Below are positions 52,261 to 61,501 of a DNA stretch of 64,000 nt, one piece after another (position 1 is the stretch's first letter; every line of letters starts with the position of its first letter). Position numbers and translations under genes: made by a program. The stretch spans positions 93,774 through 157,773 of the forward strand of contig NZ_JAGGJW010000017.1 in the NCBI RefSeq assembly GCF_017873175.1. The letters are read 5' to 3'. The notes beneath the pieces were generated by a model. That model saw only the letters and a list, made by a program, of their open reading frames with translations. It was not told the DNA's origin and did no database searches. Origin of the DNA: Neorhizobium petrolearium (lineage in GTDB: Bacteria; Pseudomonadota; Alphaproteobacteria; Rhizobiales; Rhizobiaceae).

Positions 52261-55200
52261 ATGAATATCATCTCGCATTCTCAAACTGTTCCCACCTCTC
52301 CACGTCTTGAGACCAAAACCCGCGCTGAAGCACTTATAGATGCTGCCGGCCAGATCACGTTGCTTCTGGAGCAAGGTAAAGTCGTCACTACAACTGACCT
52401 GCGACAGATCATGATCGAGGCCTTCGGCGGCAGCGACGCCGAGGGCCTCTGGCTCTGGAAGGATGCCTACGAAGCGACCGAAATCGCCCAGGTCTTGTTT
52501 CTGCGCAAATTCCGCGCGGTCGTATCCCGAACCCAGTCTCCCCAATCGACGCTCGCGATGCTGACAAAAGTGGCAAACCTGGTGCCTATCCATGGCCGAC
52601 GGTCCGAGGAGAGCCAGGCCCTGCAGCAATTCTCGACTCCGATCCCTCTTGCCTACGTCGCATCTCGTGCTGCCTGCATCACGGCTGCTGACACGGTTCT
52701 CGAACCGTCGGCTGGAACCGGCCTCCTGGCGATCTTTGCGCAACTCGCAGGCGCCCGGCTGGCGCTTAACGAATATGCGGCTGTCCGGCACTCGCTGCTG
52801 CAGCGGCTTTTCCCCGGCGTTCCGATATCGCAACACGATGCCGCGCATATCGACGATTACCTCGACCGTTCCATTCGACCGAGCGTGGTGCTCATGAACC
52901 CACCATTTTCTGCGGGCATTCATGTCGAAGGTCGCGTCGCCGACGCCGCTTGGCGGCATCTGTCCTCCGCATTCGCTCGTCTGGCCCCCGGCGGCCGGCT
53001 CGTCGCGATCACTGGCGCGAGCATTTCTCCCGACAATCCGGGATGGCGCGACGATTTCGTTCGGCTGCAGGGGCAGGGCACGGTGCTGTTCACCGCGGCG
53101 ATCGACCGCAGCATCTACGCCAGACATGGAACGACGATGGAAACGCGTCTGATCGTGATCGACAAGATCCCGCCAGGTGATCCTTCGAAACTGGTGACCT
53201 CGACTGGCACAGCGCACGATCTGGAAACGCTGCTCACGTGGATCACTGGTCTTCCACCACGCTCGCACGCGACGGCGCCGGACTCCAACGGTATCCTGCG
53301 CGCGGTCACGATGCGTCCGGCAGCGGTTGCCACACCGTCGCATCGCCCCGCAGTCGGCGGACAGACACAGCCCGCAGCAATCGTCCGTTCGATACCTGTT
53401 GATGATGAGATCATTGAACTCTCCTACGAGTTGAGGGACGCTCAGCCGAAGGATGAGGCCAACGCTGCTGACGGCATCTACGAGCCCTACCGGCTGCAGT
53501 CGATCCACATCCCCGACGCGAAGCCGCATCCCGACAGGCTGGTCGAATCTGTTGCGATGGCATCTGTGGCTCCGCCAAAGCCATGCTATCGTCCACATCT
53601 GCCGAAGCGCATCGTCACCAGCGGCGATCTTTCTGACGCCCAGCTCGAAAGCGTCATCTATGCCGGCGAAGCTCATTCCGGCTATCTTGCCGGCCACTGG
53701 AGCATCGATGCCTCTTTCGACAATCTCAAGGCGGTCGCATCCGATGCAGAACATGCCGTTCGCTTCCGTCGTGGCTGGTTCCTAGGCGACGGAACAGGCG
53801 CCGGCAAGGGTCGCCAGGCCGCCGGGATCATTCTCGACAACTGGCTGAAGGGTCGCCGTCGGCATGTCTGGATATCAAAATCCGACAAGCTGATCGAGGA
53901 CGCCCAGCGCGACTGGAGCGCGCTGGGTCAAGAGAAGCTCCTGGTCACACCTCTGTCCCGTTTTCGACAGGGAAAGCCGATCAAGCTGGAAGAAGGTATT
54001 CTCTTCACGACCTTTGCAACGCTGCGCAGCGATGAGCGCGAGGGCAAGCGGTCACGGGTCCAGCAGATTGTCGATTGGTTAGGTCAAGAGGCGGGAAGCG
54101 GCGAGGCCGCGACCAGGGATCCAAAGAGCTTCGATGGTGTCATCGTCTTCGATGAAGGCCATGCCATGGCCAATGCCGCCGGTGGCAAAACCGAGCGCGG
54201 CGACAAAGCGGCGTCACAGCAGGGCAGGGCCGGTCTTCGCCTGCAGCGCGCTCTGCCGGATGCTCGTGTCGTCTACGTCTCGGCGACCGGCGCATCGGAA
54301 GTCGAATCCCTTGCCTATGCCGAGCGCCTCGGTCTCTGGGGCAGCAGCGACTTTCCCTTTCCCACACGCTCCGAGTTCATTGCCGCGATCAAGGACGGCG
54401 GTGTTGCCGCGATGGAAGTGCTGGCCCGCGACTTGAAGGCAATGGGTCTCTACGCGTCGCGTTTGCTCTCCTTCGAAGGTGTCGAATACGAAATTCTCGA
54501 ACACGAGCTCACCGAGGAACAGGTCCGGATCTACGACTCCTATGCCGAGGCGTTCCAGGTCATCCACAACCATCTCGACGCAGCGATGGAGGCTTCCGGT
54601 ATAACCGGCAAGACCGGAACGTTGAACAAAAATGCCAAGGCCGCCGCCCGCTCGGCCTTCGAAAGCTCCAAGCAGCGCTTCTTCAATCATCTCCTGACCT
54701 CGATGAAGACGCCGGCTCTTCTCAAAGCGACTGCAGCAGACCTGGAGGACGGTCATGCCGCCATCGTCCAGCTCGTCTCGACGGGGGCAGCGCTGACCGA
54801 GCGCCGGCTAGCACAGATCCCGACCGAGGAATGGGGCGATCTGCAGGTCGACGTGACGCCGCGGGAATATGTCATCGATTACCTCATGCATTCCTTCCCG
54901 GCGCAGCTCTTCGAGGAATTTTCCGACGCCGACGGCAATCTCAGTTCCCGACCGGTTCATGACGCGAACGGCAACCCTGTCATCTGCCGGGAGGCAGAAC
55001 GCCGACGTGACGAGCTGATCGAAACTTTGGGCAGCCTGCCGGCGATCCCGACGGCGCTCGACCAGATCGTCCAGCACTTCGGAACCGGGAAGGTGGCTGA
55101 GATCACCGGCCGCTTGCGTCGCGTCGTTCGCCGCGAGGATAGCACCTCTATCGCGCGCTATGCGGTACAGAACCGGCCGGGCAGCGCCAATCTCGACGAA

Positions 55201-56676
55201 GCCCGCGCCTTCATGGACGACGAGAAAGGCATTCTCGTCTTCAGTGACGCGGGCGGCACAGGACGATCCTATCATGCCGATCTCGCTGCCAAAAATCAGC
55301 GCCTGCGCTTGCATAACCTTCTGGAAGCCGGATGGCGCGCCGACGTGGCGATCCAGGGCCTCGGGCGCAGTCATCGCACCAACCAGAAGCAGCCGCCGCG
55401 CTTCCGGATGATCGCCACCAACGTCAAGGCGGAAAGGCGCTTCCTCTCGACCATCGCCCGGCGTCTCGACACGCTCGGCGCCATCACCCGTGGTCAACGC
55501 CAGACCGGCGGGCAGGGCATGTTCCGGTCCGAAGACAATCTCGAATCGCAATATGCCCGCGACGCGCTGCGGCAATTCTACGGACTGCTGCATGCCGGCA
55601 GGATCGAAGGCTGCTCGCTCGACAGATTCGAAAACATCACCGGCCTGTCGCTGACGTCGGAAGAGGGCGGATTGAAGGATGAGCTGCCGCCGATCCAGAC
55701 CTTCCTCAATCGCATGCTGGCACTGACGATCGCCATGCAGAACGTGCTGTTCGAAGCCTTCGAGCAACTGCTCGCCGCCCGCATCGAGGGTGCGATCGCC
55801 GCCGGGATCTATGACAAGGGCCTGGAGACGATCACCGCCGACAGCATGACGGTCACCGAGCGCCGGCTGATTTACACCCATCCCGTCACCGGCGCGCAGT
55901 CGCACTTGCTGACGATCGAACGCCGGGATCGCAATGCACCGATGCGGTTCGAGGAGGTTCAAAGCCTCGTCGGGCAGGATCCACGCGCCAGGCTGATGAT
56001 CAACGGCAAGTCGGGCCGGCCGGCGGTGATGGTCCCGACGCGCTCGATCATGCTGGACGACGGCTCTATTCAGCCGCGCGTGTCGCTGATCCGGCCGATG
56101 GACGAGCTGCGCTTCGAAGTCCGGCAGCTCGAAGAGACCAACTGGGAGGAGACTGACGAACAAGCATTCGGCCTCGCGTGGAATACCGAGGTCACGGCGG
56201 TGCCGGAATTTTCGACATCGACGATGCACATCGTCAGCGGGTTGTTGCTGCCGATCTGGAAATTGCTGCCGCAGGATTTCTGCCGGGTGCGGCGGCTGCA
56301 GACCGATGACGGCGAGCGGATCGTCGGCCGGGTCATCGCGCCGGATCGGCTCGCCGGTCTTTGCCGCAACTTCGGGATCGATCAGAGGCAAGTGCTGAGC
56401 GCCGACCAGGCTTGGGCATCGTTGGTCGACGGATCCTCTATCGTCGGCCTCGTCGGCGACATGACGCTGCGCCGCGTGCGCGTCATGAACGAATACCGCG
56501 TCGAACTGACCGGCTTCACGGATGGCATGCGCGACTGGTTGCGCTCGATGGGATTGTTCTCCGAGATGATCAATTGGAAGCTGCGCTTTTTCATGCCTGT
56601 CACAGATGAGGGTGCGGCGATCCTGTCGAAGCTCATTGAGCGTCATCGCCTCGTCGATGTCGCGCGCAGGTCATGA
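52261..56676 (+). CDS. Methyltransferase/strawberry-notch-type helicase fusion
   Basis: 1471 residues. The N-terminal part (about 125-320) is a class I SAM-dependent methyltransferase with VLEPSAGTGLLAIFA and the adenine-N6-type catalytic motif NPPF. The central part is an SF2 helicase of strawberry-notch type: GDGTGAGKGRQAAG is the Walker A region, VIVFDEGHAM is motif II (DEGH), YVSATGASEV is motif III. The C-terminal helicase domain has IQGLGRSHRTNQKQPP. The order resembles phage P1 DarB, an anti-restriction methyltransferase-helicase injected with DNA. A role in protecting incoming plasmid DNA is inferred. It is the largest gene in the window and is intact. Confidence 0.88.
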   Translation: MNIISHSQTVPTSPRLETKTRAEALIDAAGQITLLLEQGKVVTTTDLRQIMIEAFGGSDAEGLWLWKDAYEATEIAQVLFLRKFRAVVSRTQSPQSTLAMLTKVANLVPIHGRRSEESQALQQFSTPIPLAYVASRAACITAADTVLEPSAGTGLLAIFAQLAGARLALNEYAAVRHSLLQRLFPGVPISQHDAAHIDDYLDRSIRPSVVLMNPPFSAGIHVEGRVADAAWRHLSSAFARLAPGGRLVAITGASISPDNPGWRDDFVRLQGQGTVLFTAAIDRSIYARHGTTMETRLIVIDKIPPGDPSKLVTSTGTAHDLETLLTWITGLPPRSHATAPDSNGILRAVTMRPAAVATPSHRPAVGGQTQPAAIVRSIPVDDEIIELSYELRDAQPKDEANAADGIYEPYRLQSIHIPDAKPHPDRLVESVAMASVAPPKPCYRPHLPKRIVTSGDLSDAQLESVIYAGEAHSGYLAGHWSIDASFDNLKAVASDAEHAVRFRRGWFLGDGTGAGKGRQAAGIILDNWLKGRRRHVWISKSDKLIEDAQRDWSALGQEKLLVTPLSRFRQGKPIKLEEGILFTTFATLRSDEREGKRSRVQQIVDWLGQEAGSGEAATRDPKSFDGVIVFDEGHAMANAAGGKTERGDKAASQQGRAGLRLQRALPDARVVYVSATGASEVESLAYAERLGLWGSSDFPFPTRSEFIAAIKDGGVAAMEVLARDLKAMGLYASRLLSFEGVEYEILEHELTEEQVRIYDSYAEAFQVIHNHLDAAMEASGITGKTGTLNKNAKAAARSAFESSKQRFFNHLLTSMKTPALLKATAADLEDGHAAIVQLVSTGAALTERRLAQIPTEEWGDLQVDVTPREYVIDYLMHSFPAQLFEEFSDADGNLSSRPVHDANGNPVICREAERRRDELIETLGSLPAIPTALDQIVQHFGTGKVAEITGRLRRVVRREDSTSIARYAVQNRPGSANLDEARAFMDDEKGILVFSDAGGTGRSYHADLAAKNQRLRLHNLLEAGWRADVAIQGLGRSHRTNQKQPPRFRMIATNVKAERRFLSTIARRLDTLGAITRGQRQTGGQGMFRSEDNLESQYARDALRQFYGLLHAGRIEGCSLDRFENITGLSLTSEEGGLKDELPPIQTFLNRMLALTIAMQNVLFEAFEQLLAARIEGAIAAGIYDKGLETITADSMTVTERRLIYTHPVTGAQSHLLTIERRDRNAPMRFEEVQSLVGQDPRARLMINGKSGRPAVMVPTRSIMLDDGSIQPRVSLIRPMDELRFEVRQLEETNWEETDEQAFGLAWNTEVTAVPEFSTSTMHIVSGLLLPIWKLLPQDFCRVRRLQTDDGERIVGRVIAPDRLAGLCRNFGIDQRQVLSADQAWASLVDGSSIVGLVGDMTLRRVRVMNEYRVELTGFTDGMRDWLRSMGLFSEMINWKLRFFMPVTDEGAAILSKLIERHRLVDVARRS

Positions 56677-56688
56677 GGGAGGTCTGCC

Positions 56689-57738
56689 ATGCTTTCCGCC
56701 TCTGATCTGGCGGACCGTCTCGCGCAGGACGCGGAGGCGGTCTGCCGCCACTATCTTCCCGCCGGCCGTCGGGCCGGCAATTACTGGTTGGTCGGCGATG
56801 TCGACAACAACAAGGGCCAGTCTCTTTACGTGCATCTGACCGGCCCGCGCGCCGGCCGATGGACCGACGCGGCGACCGGTCAGTTTGGGGACCTGCTCGA
56901 TCTCGTCCGCGAGACCTGTGGCCTCGTGGACTTCCGGGACGTTGCCGACGAGGCGCGTCATTTCCTGAGCCTGCCCCAACCCGAACCGGTGTCGGACCTC
57001 AGGGGCGACGTAAGTGACGCCTCTCCGGTCGAGCGGCCGGCGACAGAGCGGGCACGACGGCTGTTTCGAATAACGCAGCCGTTGGCGGGTACGCTCGCCG
57101 ACATCTATCTGCGCGAACGCGGCATTCTGCGGGCGTCCGCCCATGGGGCGATCCGTTTCCACCCGTCGTGCTACTATCGCGATCGCGTCACCGGCCGGAC
57201 GAGCAGCTATCCGGCGCTTATTGCCGCTGTCACCAACGACGCCGGAGCGATCACCGGCGTCCACCGCACGTATTTGTCCTCGGGGCTCGACCCGAACGGA
57301 GTCGGCAAGGCCAAGCTGGACGATCCCCGCCGTGCGCTCGGCGGACTGCTCGGCAATGGCGTTCGCTTCCGCTTTCCGGTGGATGCACCTATCCCGGTGA
57401 TCGCAGCAGGCGAGGGTCTCGAAACCATGCTGTCCCTCTCACACGTGATGCCCGGCATGCCGATAGTGGCCGCTCTGACGGCCAATCACCTTGCGGCCTT
57501 CCGATTCCCGTCCGGATGCCAGCGCCTCTACATCGCCGCCGACGCGGATGCGGCTGGCCGGCATGGGATCGAGGGATTGAGCCGCAGGGCACAGGAGGAG
57601 GGAATCCTGCCGCTGGTGCTGTCGCCCGAGCTTGGCGACTTCAACGAGGATCTGCGTTGGCTGGGTCCGGACCGGCTGACCGCAAGCCTCAAGGCTCAAC
57701 TCACTCCGGAAGACGCGATGGCCTTCTTGCCCGCCTGA
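56689..57738 (+). CDS. Toprim-domain protein (primase-like, DUF7146 type)
   Basis: 349 residues. The N-terminal ~85 residues include GRRAGNYWLVGDVDNNKGQSLYVHL and AATGQFGDLLDLV, a zinc-ribbon-less primase-like start. The middle has YLRERGI and HPSCYYRDR, then TGVHRTYL. The Toprim core follows: PVIAAGEGLETMLSL (catalytic Glu) and LYIAADADAAGRHG (DxD). This is the DUF7146/Toprim layout common on plasmids. It may prime synthesis on the incoming strand, an inference. It starts 12 bases after the helicase stop and is probably co-transcribed. Confidence 0.8.
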   Translation: MLSASDLADRLAQDAEAVCRHYLPAGRRAGNYWLVGDVDNNKGQSLYVHLTGPRAGRWTDAATGQFGDLLDLVRETCGLVDFRDVADEARHFLSLPQPEPVSDLRGDVSDASPVERPATERARRLFRITQPLAGTLADIYLRERGILRASAHGAIRFHPSCYYRDRVTGRTSSYPALIAAVTNDAGAITGVHRTYLSSGLDPNGVGKAKLDDPRRALGGLLGNGVRFRFPVDAPIPVIAAGEGLETMLSLSHVMPGMPIVAALTANHLAAFRFPSGCQRLYIAADADAAGRHGIEGLSRRAQEEGILPLVLSPELGDFNEDLRWLGPDRLTASLKAQLTPEDAMAFLPA

Positions 57739-57900
57739 AGCTGGGCGCAAAGGCTGGGGGAGGGCTGGCTGCGGCACTGGCGAAGGGCGGTCCATTGGTC
57801 TCATTCCGGATTGGCGCGCGCCCGCGGGCCTGCCGAGAGGCGACCCTTACCACGCGGGCCTCCGGGCCTTCAGCGGGTCGGGCGGGTTTCTTCCCCTACC

Positions 57901-57961
57901 GGGCCATCGCATCGGCTCCTCCGAAAACCGGTTCCCACTTTTCGGGCCGATGCGATGGCCC
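57901..57961. repeat. Large palindromic REP/RIME-like element
   Basis: GGGCCATCGCATCGGC (57901-57916) and its exact reverse complement (57946-57961) form a perfect 16-bp stem. Within the loop CCGAAAA and TTTTCGG form a second stem. The inner sequence around AAAACCGGTTCCCACTTTT is of a kind repeated in many Rhizobium intergenic regions. The flanking 57739-58108 region holds no gene. Confidence 0.75.
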
Positions 57962-58108
57962 GTCATTCCTCGCGAACCAAGAAACCCTCCCTCAGCCGCC
58001 CGGCGCTTCGCTGGGCCGCTGCGCTTCGCTTGCGGTTCCGGCCTCGGCCCGCGTGACCGGGTTCGCCGTCAGGCCGCGAGAGGCGCGGCCCACGAAACGG
58101 AGACCATC

Positions 58109-59050
58109 ATGGACCTTATCCTTCCCCCCGACGACGGCTTGGAGCCCAACCACGCGTCCTCCCCGACCGACCGCTTCATCTACGAAATGCAGGTCTTCGG
58201 CTATCGTCCCTTCCAGGACGAGCCCGACCCGCGGCCATTGCCGGAGGAACCGCAAGTCCAATCTGGCATCACCGCGATCTTCGACGCCTTCGCGGAAATG
58301 CTCGGCGACACTCGGCTGGAACCCGATCTCGAAGACCTGTTCTGGTCGATTCCTAATCTCTTCCATCGCGCCGGCGAGCGCATCCAGCGCGAACTCGATC
58401 GCAACGAGGAAGCGCAGCGCACCGGCCAGCGCGAACAGGACGGCTCGGAGGTGAAGAGCGTCGAACTCGAACGCCTCATCGCCGAGGGCATCACGCTCCT
58501 GGAGCGCAGAAATAGCTTCGAGTTCATGCGCGACTACGCGGCCGACCTGTTCGAGGCGCAGACCGGTTCATTCTGGCGGCCACGCACCGGCTCCAAAGTC
58601 AACCATGCCAACATGACGGCGGCGATGATCGACAGCCGTGACTTCCTCTCCGCTCGCCGCCGCACCGAGACCGAGGTGATGATCCCTGCCGGCACGAAGA
58701 TCGCGTTCGCCGGCGGCATGGACTACAACGATCACGAGCGGATCTGGGCGAAGCTCGATCAGGCGCATGCGAAGCATCCTGACATGGTGCTGCTGCACGG
58801 CGGCTCGCCGAAGGGCGCCGAACGGATTGCTGCATGCTGGGCGGAAGCCCGCAAGGTGACGCAGATCATCTTCAAGCCCAACTGGACCAGGCATGCCAAG
58901 GCCGCCCCCTTCCGGCGCAACGACGAGATGCTGTCGGTCATGCCCGTCGGATTGATCGTTTTTCCCGGAAACGGCATCACCGGTAATCTTGCCGACAAGG
59001 CGCGTCGCCTCGGCATCCCGGTCTGGCAGGCTTCAGGAGAGGGCGCATGA
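58109..59050 (+). CDS. DUF2493 protein
   Basis: 313 residues. The C-terminal ~125 residues are the DUF2493 (SLOG-like) domain: KIAFAGGMDYNDHERIWAKLD, VLLHGGSPKGAERIAACWAE and VGLIVFPGNGITGNLADKA. Such domains bind nucleotide-type ligands. The N-terminal part is helical (DRFIYEMQVFGYRPFQDEPDP, EDLFWSIPNLFHRA, FEFMRDYAADLFEAQ). It belongs to the usual backbone set on rhizobial plasmids. Function unknown. Confidence 0.85.
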   Translation: MDLILPPDDGLEPNHASSPTDRFIYEMQVFGYRPFQDEPDPRPLPEEPQVQSGITAIFDAFAEMLGDTRLEPDLEDLFWSIPNLFHRAGERIQRELDRNEEAQRTGQREQDGSEVKSVELERLIAEGITLLERRNSFEFMRDYAADLFEAQTGSFWRPRTGSKVNHANMTAAMIDSRDFLSARRRTETEVMIPAGTKIAFAGGMDYNDHERIWAKLDQAHAKHPDMVLLHGGSPKGAERIAACWAEARKVTQIIFKPNWTRHAKAAPFRRNDEMLSVMPVGLIVFPGNGITGNLADKARRLGIPVWQASGEGA

Positions 59051-59069
59051 GCGCCGTCTTCCCGGATAC

Positions 59070-59114
59070 ATGGAAAAGATGGAAAACATGGGAAAAATGG
59101 ATTATATGGGAATC
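59070..59114 (+). repeat. Five tandem 9-nt units at the antitoxin start
   Basis: Five adjacent nine-base units each begin ATGG: ATGGAAAAG, ATGGAAAAC, ATGGGAAAA, ATGGATTAT, ATGGGAATC. They are in frame with the antitoxin gene and would encode MEK-MEN-MGK-MDY-MGI if translated. They lie where an operator would be expected. Confidence 0.75.
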
Positions 59115-59132
59115 GAAGTGGAGATCTTTGCG

Positions 59133-59393
59133 ATGAAGCAGTTCACGACAGGCGACTTGAACAAGCAGATCGGCGATATTACCGACGCGGCAAGCCGCGA
59201 ACCGGTCATGCTCACCCGCCACAAGAAACCCCGCTTTGTGCTGATGAGTTACGAGCACTACGAGCGCATGCGCACGGGCGGCGACCCCCGCCGCGCCTAT
59301 CATGTCTCCGATATGCCCGCCGAGCATGCGGAACTGTTCGACGAGGCGATCGATCGGCTGGCGCGCGGCGAAGGCTACGACGATGAGCCATGA
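59133..59393 (+). CDS. Phd/YefM-family antitoxin
   Basis: 86 residues from ATG 59133 (MKQFTTGDLNKQIGDITDAA). The Phd fold is clear, with PVMLTRHKKPRFVLMSYEHYERM and a C-terminal toxin-binding tail (AELFDEAIDRLARGEG). The frame is open upstream through the 9-nt repeats, so longer products from ATG 59070 are possible. It overlaps the toxin gene by 11 bases, the normal coupling for type II pairs. It neutralises the toxin and probably represses the pair. Confidence 0.85.
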   Translation: MKQFTTGDLNKQIGDITDAASREPVMLTRHKKPRFVLMSYEHYERMRTGGDPRRAYHVSDMPAEHAELFDEAIDRLARGEGYDDEP

Positions 59394-59802
59394 ATTCCGG
59401 CCCGGCGAAGTCATCTCCTATCCATATCTCTGGGCCTGGCAGCAGCAGCGCGGCGAGACCGAAGGCCGAAAACAGCGCCCGGTCTGCGTCGTCATCGCCA
59501 TCCGAAGTGCCTCCGACGGGAACACGCACCTTGCCCTTCTCGGCGTCACCACGCAGCCGCCGCAGACGGGCCGGGCCGCTCTGGAGATCCCGGAGATCGA
59601 GCGCAAGCGCGCGGGCTTAAGCGATCTGAAGCAGTGCTGGATCATGGCCGACGAATACAATTACGACATCGTCGAACGCTCCTGGTACCTCGAGCCGGAC
59701 CAGGACATTCTTGGCCGCTTCAGCAAATCCTTCATGGTGAAGATCGCCAGACTGTTTGCAGAGGCGCGCGGCCGAACAGGCCGGGTCAACCGCCTCGATT
59801 GA
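59383..59802 (+). CDS. PemK/MazF-like toxin
   Basis: 139 residues. It reads FRPGEVISYPYLWAWQQQRGETEGRKQRPVCVV-type sequence, with the RPG and GRK.RPV core of PemK/MazF-like endoribonucleases, and a later LKQCWIMADEYN segment. Such toxins cut mRNA. The antitoxin is directly upstream with an 11-base overlap. On a plasmid the pair would stabilise inheritance. Confidence 0.75.
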   Translation: MSHEFRPGEVISYPYLWAWQQQRGETEGRKQRPVCVVIAIRSASDGNTHLALLGVTTQPPQTGRAALEIPEIERKRAGLSDLKQCWIMADEYNYDIVERSWYLEPDQDILGRFSKSFMVKIARLFAEARGRTGRVNRLD

Positions 59803-60328
59803 GCGGCGATCGAAACGGTTGTCATCCGGCACATCTCCGGCGACTGCATCGTCGAAGGCCGCCCTCACGAGGCAACTCTCCGACTGCCAGGTGTTTTCGG
59901 CTGGTCTCATTTTTCTGACCATCGCCGAGGCGGGAGCGACGCCCGGCAATCAAACCGGTGTTGTGACCTCACTTCAACCGAGCTGTAGTCGCGCCACAGC
60001 GTACGGCAATTCGAGCGCCACACCGACCGAAGCCATTTCTGCCAATGACGATGGGAGCAGGACGGTGCTGATCCCTTGCATCGCGTCCGATGTTTGGCGG
60101 CCAGCGTCCGCTGACCCGAACACTACCGACGCAAGTGACGAGCGCGGCACTCGGCCGGTCCGCAAAGGGCAACCACGGCGAGGTCTCCTGCTGACGTCGC
60201 GATCAAGGACCATTCCCGTTCTTTATGTCGCCTTTCTAATGGACCGGCCGCGATCAGCGTCAACCCGCAAGGGGTTCCCCTTCGCTACGCTGCGGTGACG
60301 CCTGCGGCGCGGCCCCTTCTTCGGGCGC
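59803..60328. other. Intergenic region between the toxin-antitoxin pair and DUF736
   Basis: About 525 bases. Frames on both strands are not protein-like and lack ribosome-binding sites. No terminator with a T-run is evident after the toxin gene. Confidence 0.4.
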
Positions 60329-60348
60329 CATCGGGAATGGTCCCGATG
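60329..60348 (+). promoter_or_regulatory. Leader hairpin before the DUF736 gene
   Basis: CATCGGGA-ATGG-TCCCGATG is a perfect 8-bp stem with a four-base loop, ending 19 bases before the ATG at 60368. Confidence 0.5.
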
Positions 60349-60367
60349 CAACGAAGGAGACAATCCC

Positions 60368-60691
60368 ATGGCTACCACGATCGCAACCCTCACCGAAAAA
60401 ACCGACGGCACTCTCGAAGGGGTCTTCGCCACCATCCGGGTCAACGCCCCGATCGCCCTCATCCCCAACGCCAGCAAGGCGAGCGAAGAAGCCCCGGACT
60501 ACCGCATCATCCATCGCAAGACCGGCTTTGAGATCGGCGCGGGCTGGAACCGCATCTCCCGCCAGACCGGCGAAGAATACATCTCCACGAAGCTCGAAGC
60601 GCCCGAAATCGGCGTGATCTTCGGCAACGTCGCCCCAGCACCCGGCGGCGAGCCCGGCAAGAAGGTCATCCTCTGGAACAGCCCGGCCTGA
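60368..60691 (+). CDS. DUF736 protein
   Basis: 107 residues of the DUF736 family, found on most alphaproteobacterial plasmids and ICEs. The pattern ATLTEKTDGTLEGVFATIRVNAPI, then PDYRIIHRKTGFEIGAGWNRI and EYISTKLEAPEIG, is diagnostic. It is a small beta-barrel-like protein of unknown function, abundant in conjugative backbones. GAAGGAGA lies upstream. Confidence 0.92.
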   Translation: MATTIATLTEKTDGTLEGVFATIRVNAPIALIPNASKASEEAPDYRIIHRKTGFEIGAGWNRISRQTGEEYISTKLEAPEIGVIFGNVAPAPGGEPGKKVILWNSPA

Positions 60692-60754
60692 ACCGGACCG
60701 CCGGCTCCTAACTCGGGGCCGGCGTCTCTTTGATGCCGTTATTACCAGAACACG

Positions 60755-60794
60755 AAGCCCGGCCTCTCTCGGTGAGAGCCGGGCTTTCTTTTTT
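60755..60794 (+). terminator. Intrinsic terminator between DUF736 and HU
   Basis: AAGCCCGG pairs with CCGGGCTT and CTCTC with GAGAG (one bulged base), followed by TTTCTTTTTT. It lies 63 bases after the DUF736 stop, between two convergent genes. Confidence 0.85.
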
Positions 60795-60809
60795 GCTGCT
60801 AGTGTCGCC

Positions 60810-61088
60810 TTACTTGTTCAACGCATCTTTGAGCGCTTTGGCCGGCGTGAATGCCAGTTTTTTCGCGGCGGCGACCTTGATCGTTGCCCCAGTTGCCGGG
60901 TTGCGCGCTTCGCGCGCCGGCGTTTCCTTCACCTTGAACTTGCCGAAGCCGGGCAAGCTAGTCTCGTTGCCGGCGACCGCGGTTTCGGTGATCGAGGCGA
61001 TGACGGCCTCGACGATGGCCTTTCCCTGCGCCTTCGTCAGGCTGTGCTCGGTGGCGATCTTGTCGGCGATTTCGTTGGTAGTGGTCAT
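60810..61088 (-). CDS. HU-family DNA-binding protein (plasmid paralogue)
   Basis: 92 residues. HU/IHF-type histone-like protein with NEIADKIATEHSLTKAQGKAIVE, the LPGFGKFKVKETPAREARNPATG arm that contacts the minor groove, and TIKVAAAKKLAF. It bends and compacts DNA. Plasmid HU copies can moderate expression of the new replicon. The start at 61088 gives the standard N-terminus. It converges on DUF736 across the terminator. Confidence 0.95.
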   Translation of the reverse strand: MTTTNEIADKIATEHSLTKAQGKAIVEAVIASITETAVAGNETSLPGFGKFKVKETPAREARNPATGATIKVAAAKKLAFTPAKALKDALNK

Positions 61089-61390
61089 TGGAAGTCTCCC
61101 GCATGGTGAGTGATCTGGATTCCCTGCCACCGGTGAATTCCGTTGTCATCGACGTGTCCGGCAAAAACTGTCTCCCCGCCTGGATTTCCACAGCTACCAG
61201 GCTTTGCGGCTCATCCTTTCCGATGAAATCCGGAGCCGAAAGCTGCGCTGAGCATGCTGCTGCGTCTGGGTGCCATACGGAGAGGGAATGTCTGCTCAGT
61301 CCGTCCGATCCTGCCATGACGGCATGGAGGTCTCAAGGACGAGCGGTGCCCCCAATTTTGTCTCCGCTCCGGTTCCCTCCGCTCCAACAA
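61089..61390. other. Upstream region of the HU gene
   Basis: About 300 bases between the HU start and the GC-rich repeat at 61391. No credible coding frame and no recognised operator. Confidence 0.4.
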
Positions 61391-61447
61391 ATCGGCTCCC
61401 CCACTCGCCGCCTCCGGCGGTCGCCTTCAGCGATCCTTGACCCCTCC
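61391..61447 (+). repeat. First copy of a ~55-bp GC-rich leader repeat
   Basis: Starts ATCGGCTCCCCCACTCGCCG and ends near GATCCTTGACCCCTCC. A second copy lies at 63816-63870 with one change in the first 20 bases, a variable middle and the same end. Both precede short genes. Confidence 0.6.
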
Positions 61448-61501
61448 ATCCCGTCATGACCGGGCGCGTCGTCTTTCACAAACGTCAAGGAGATAACGAC
61501 G

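Noticed and set aside
52150..56646. Two long frames antisense to the methyltransferase-helicase
   Set aside because: Both mirror the coding pattern of the plus-strand gene and lack ribosome sites or motifs.
57168..58454. 428-codon frame overlapping the Toprim and DUF2493 genes
   Set aside because: It runs out of frame through two real genes and the palindromic gap; composition is Arg/Pro/Ser-rich as expected for a shadow.
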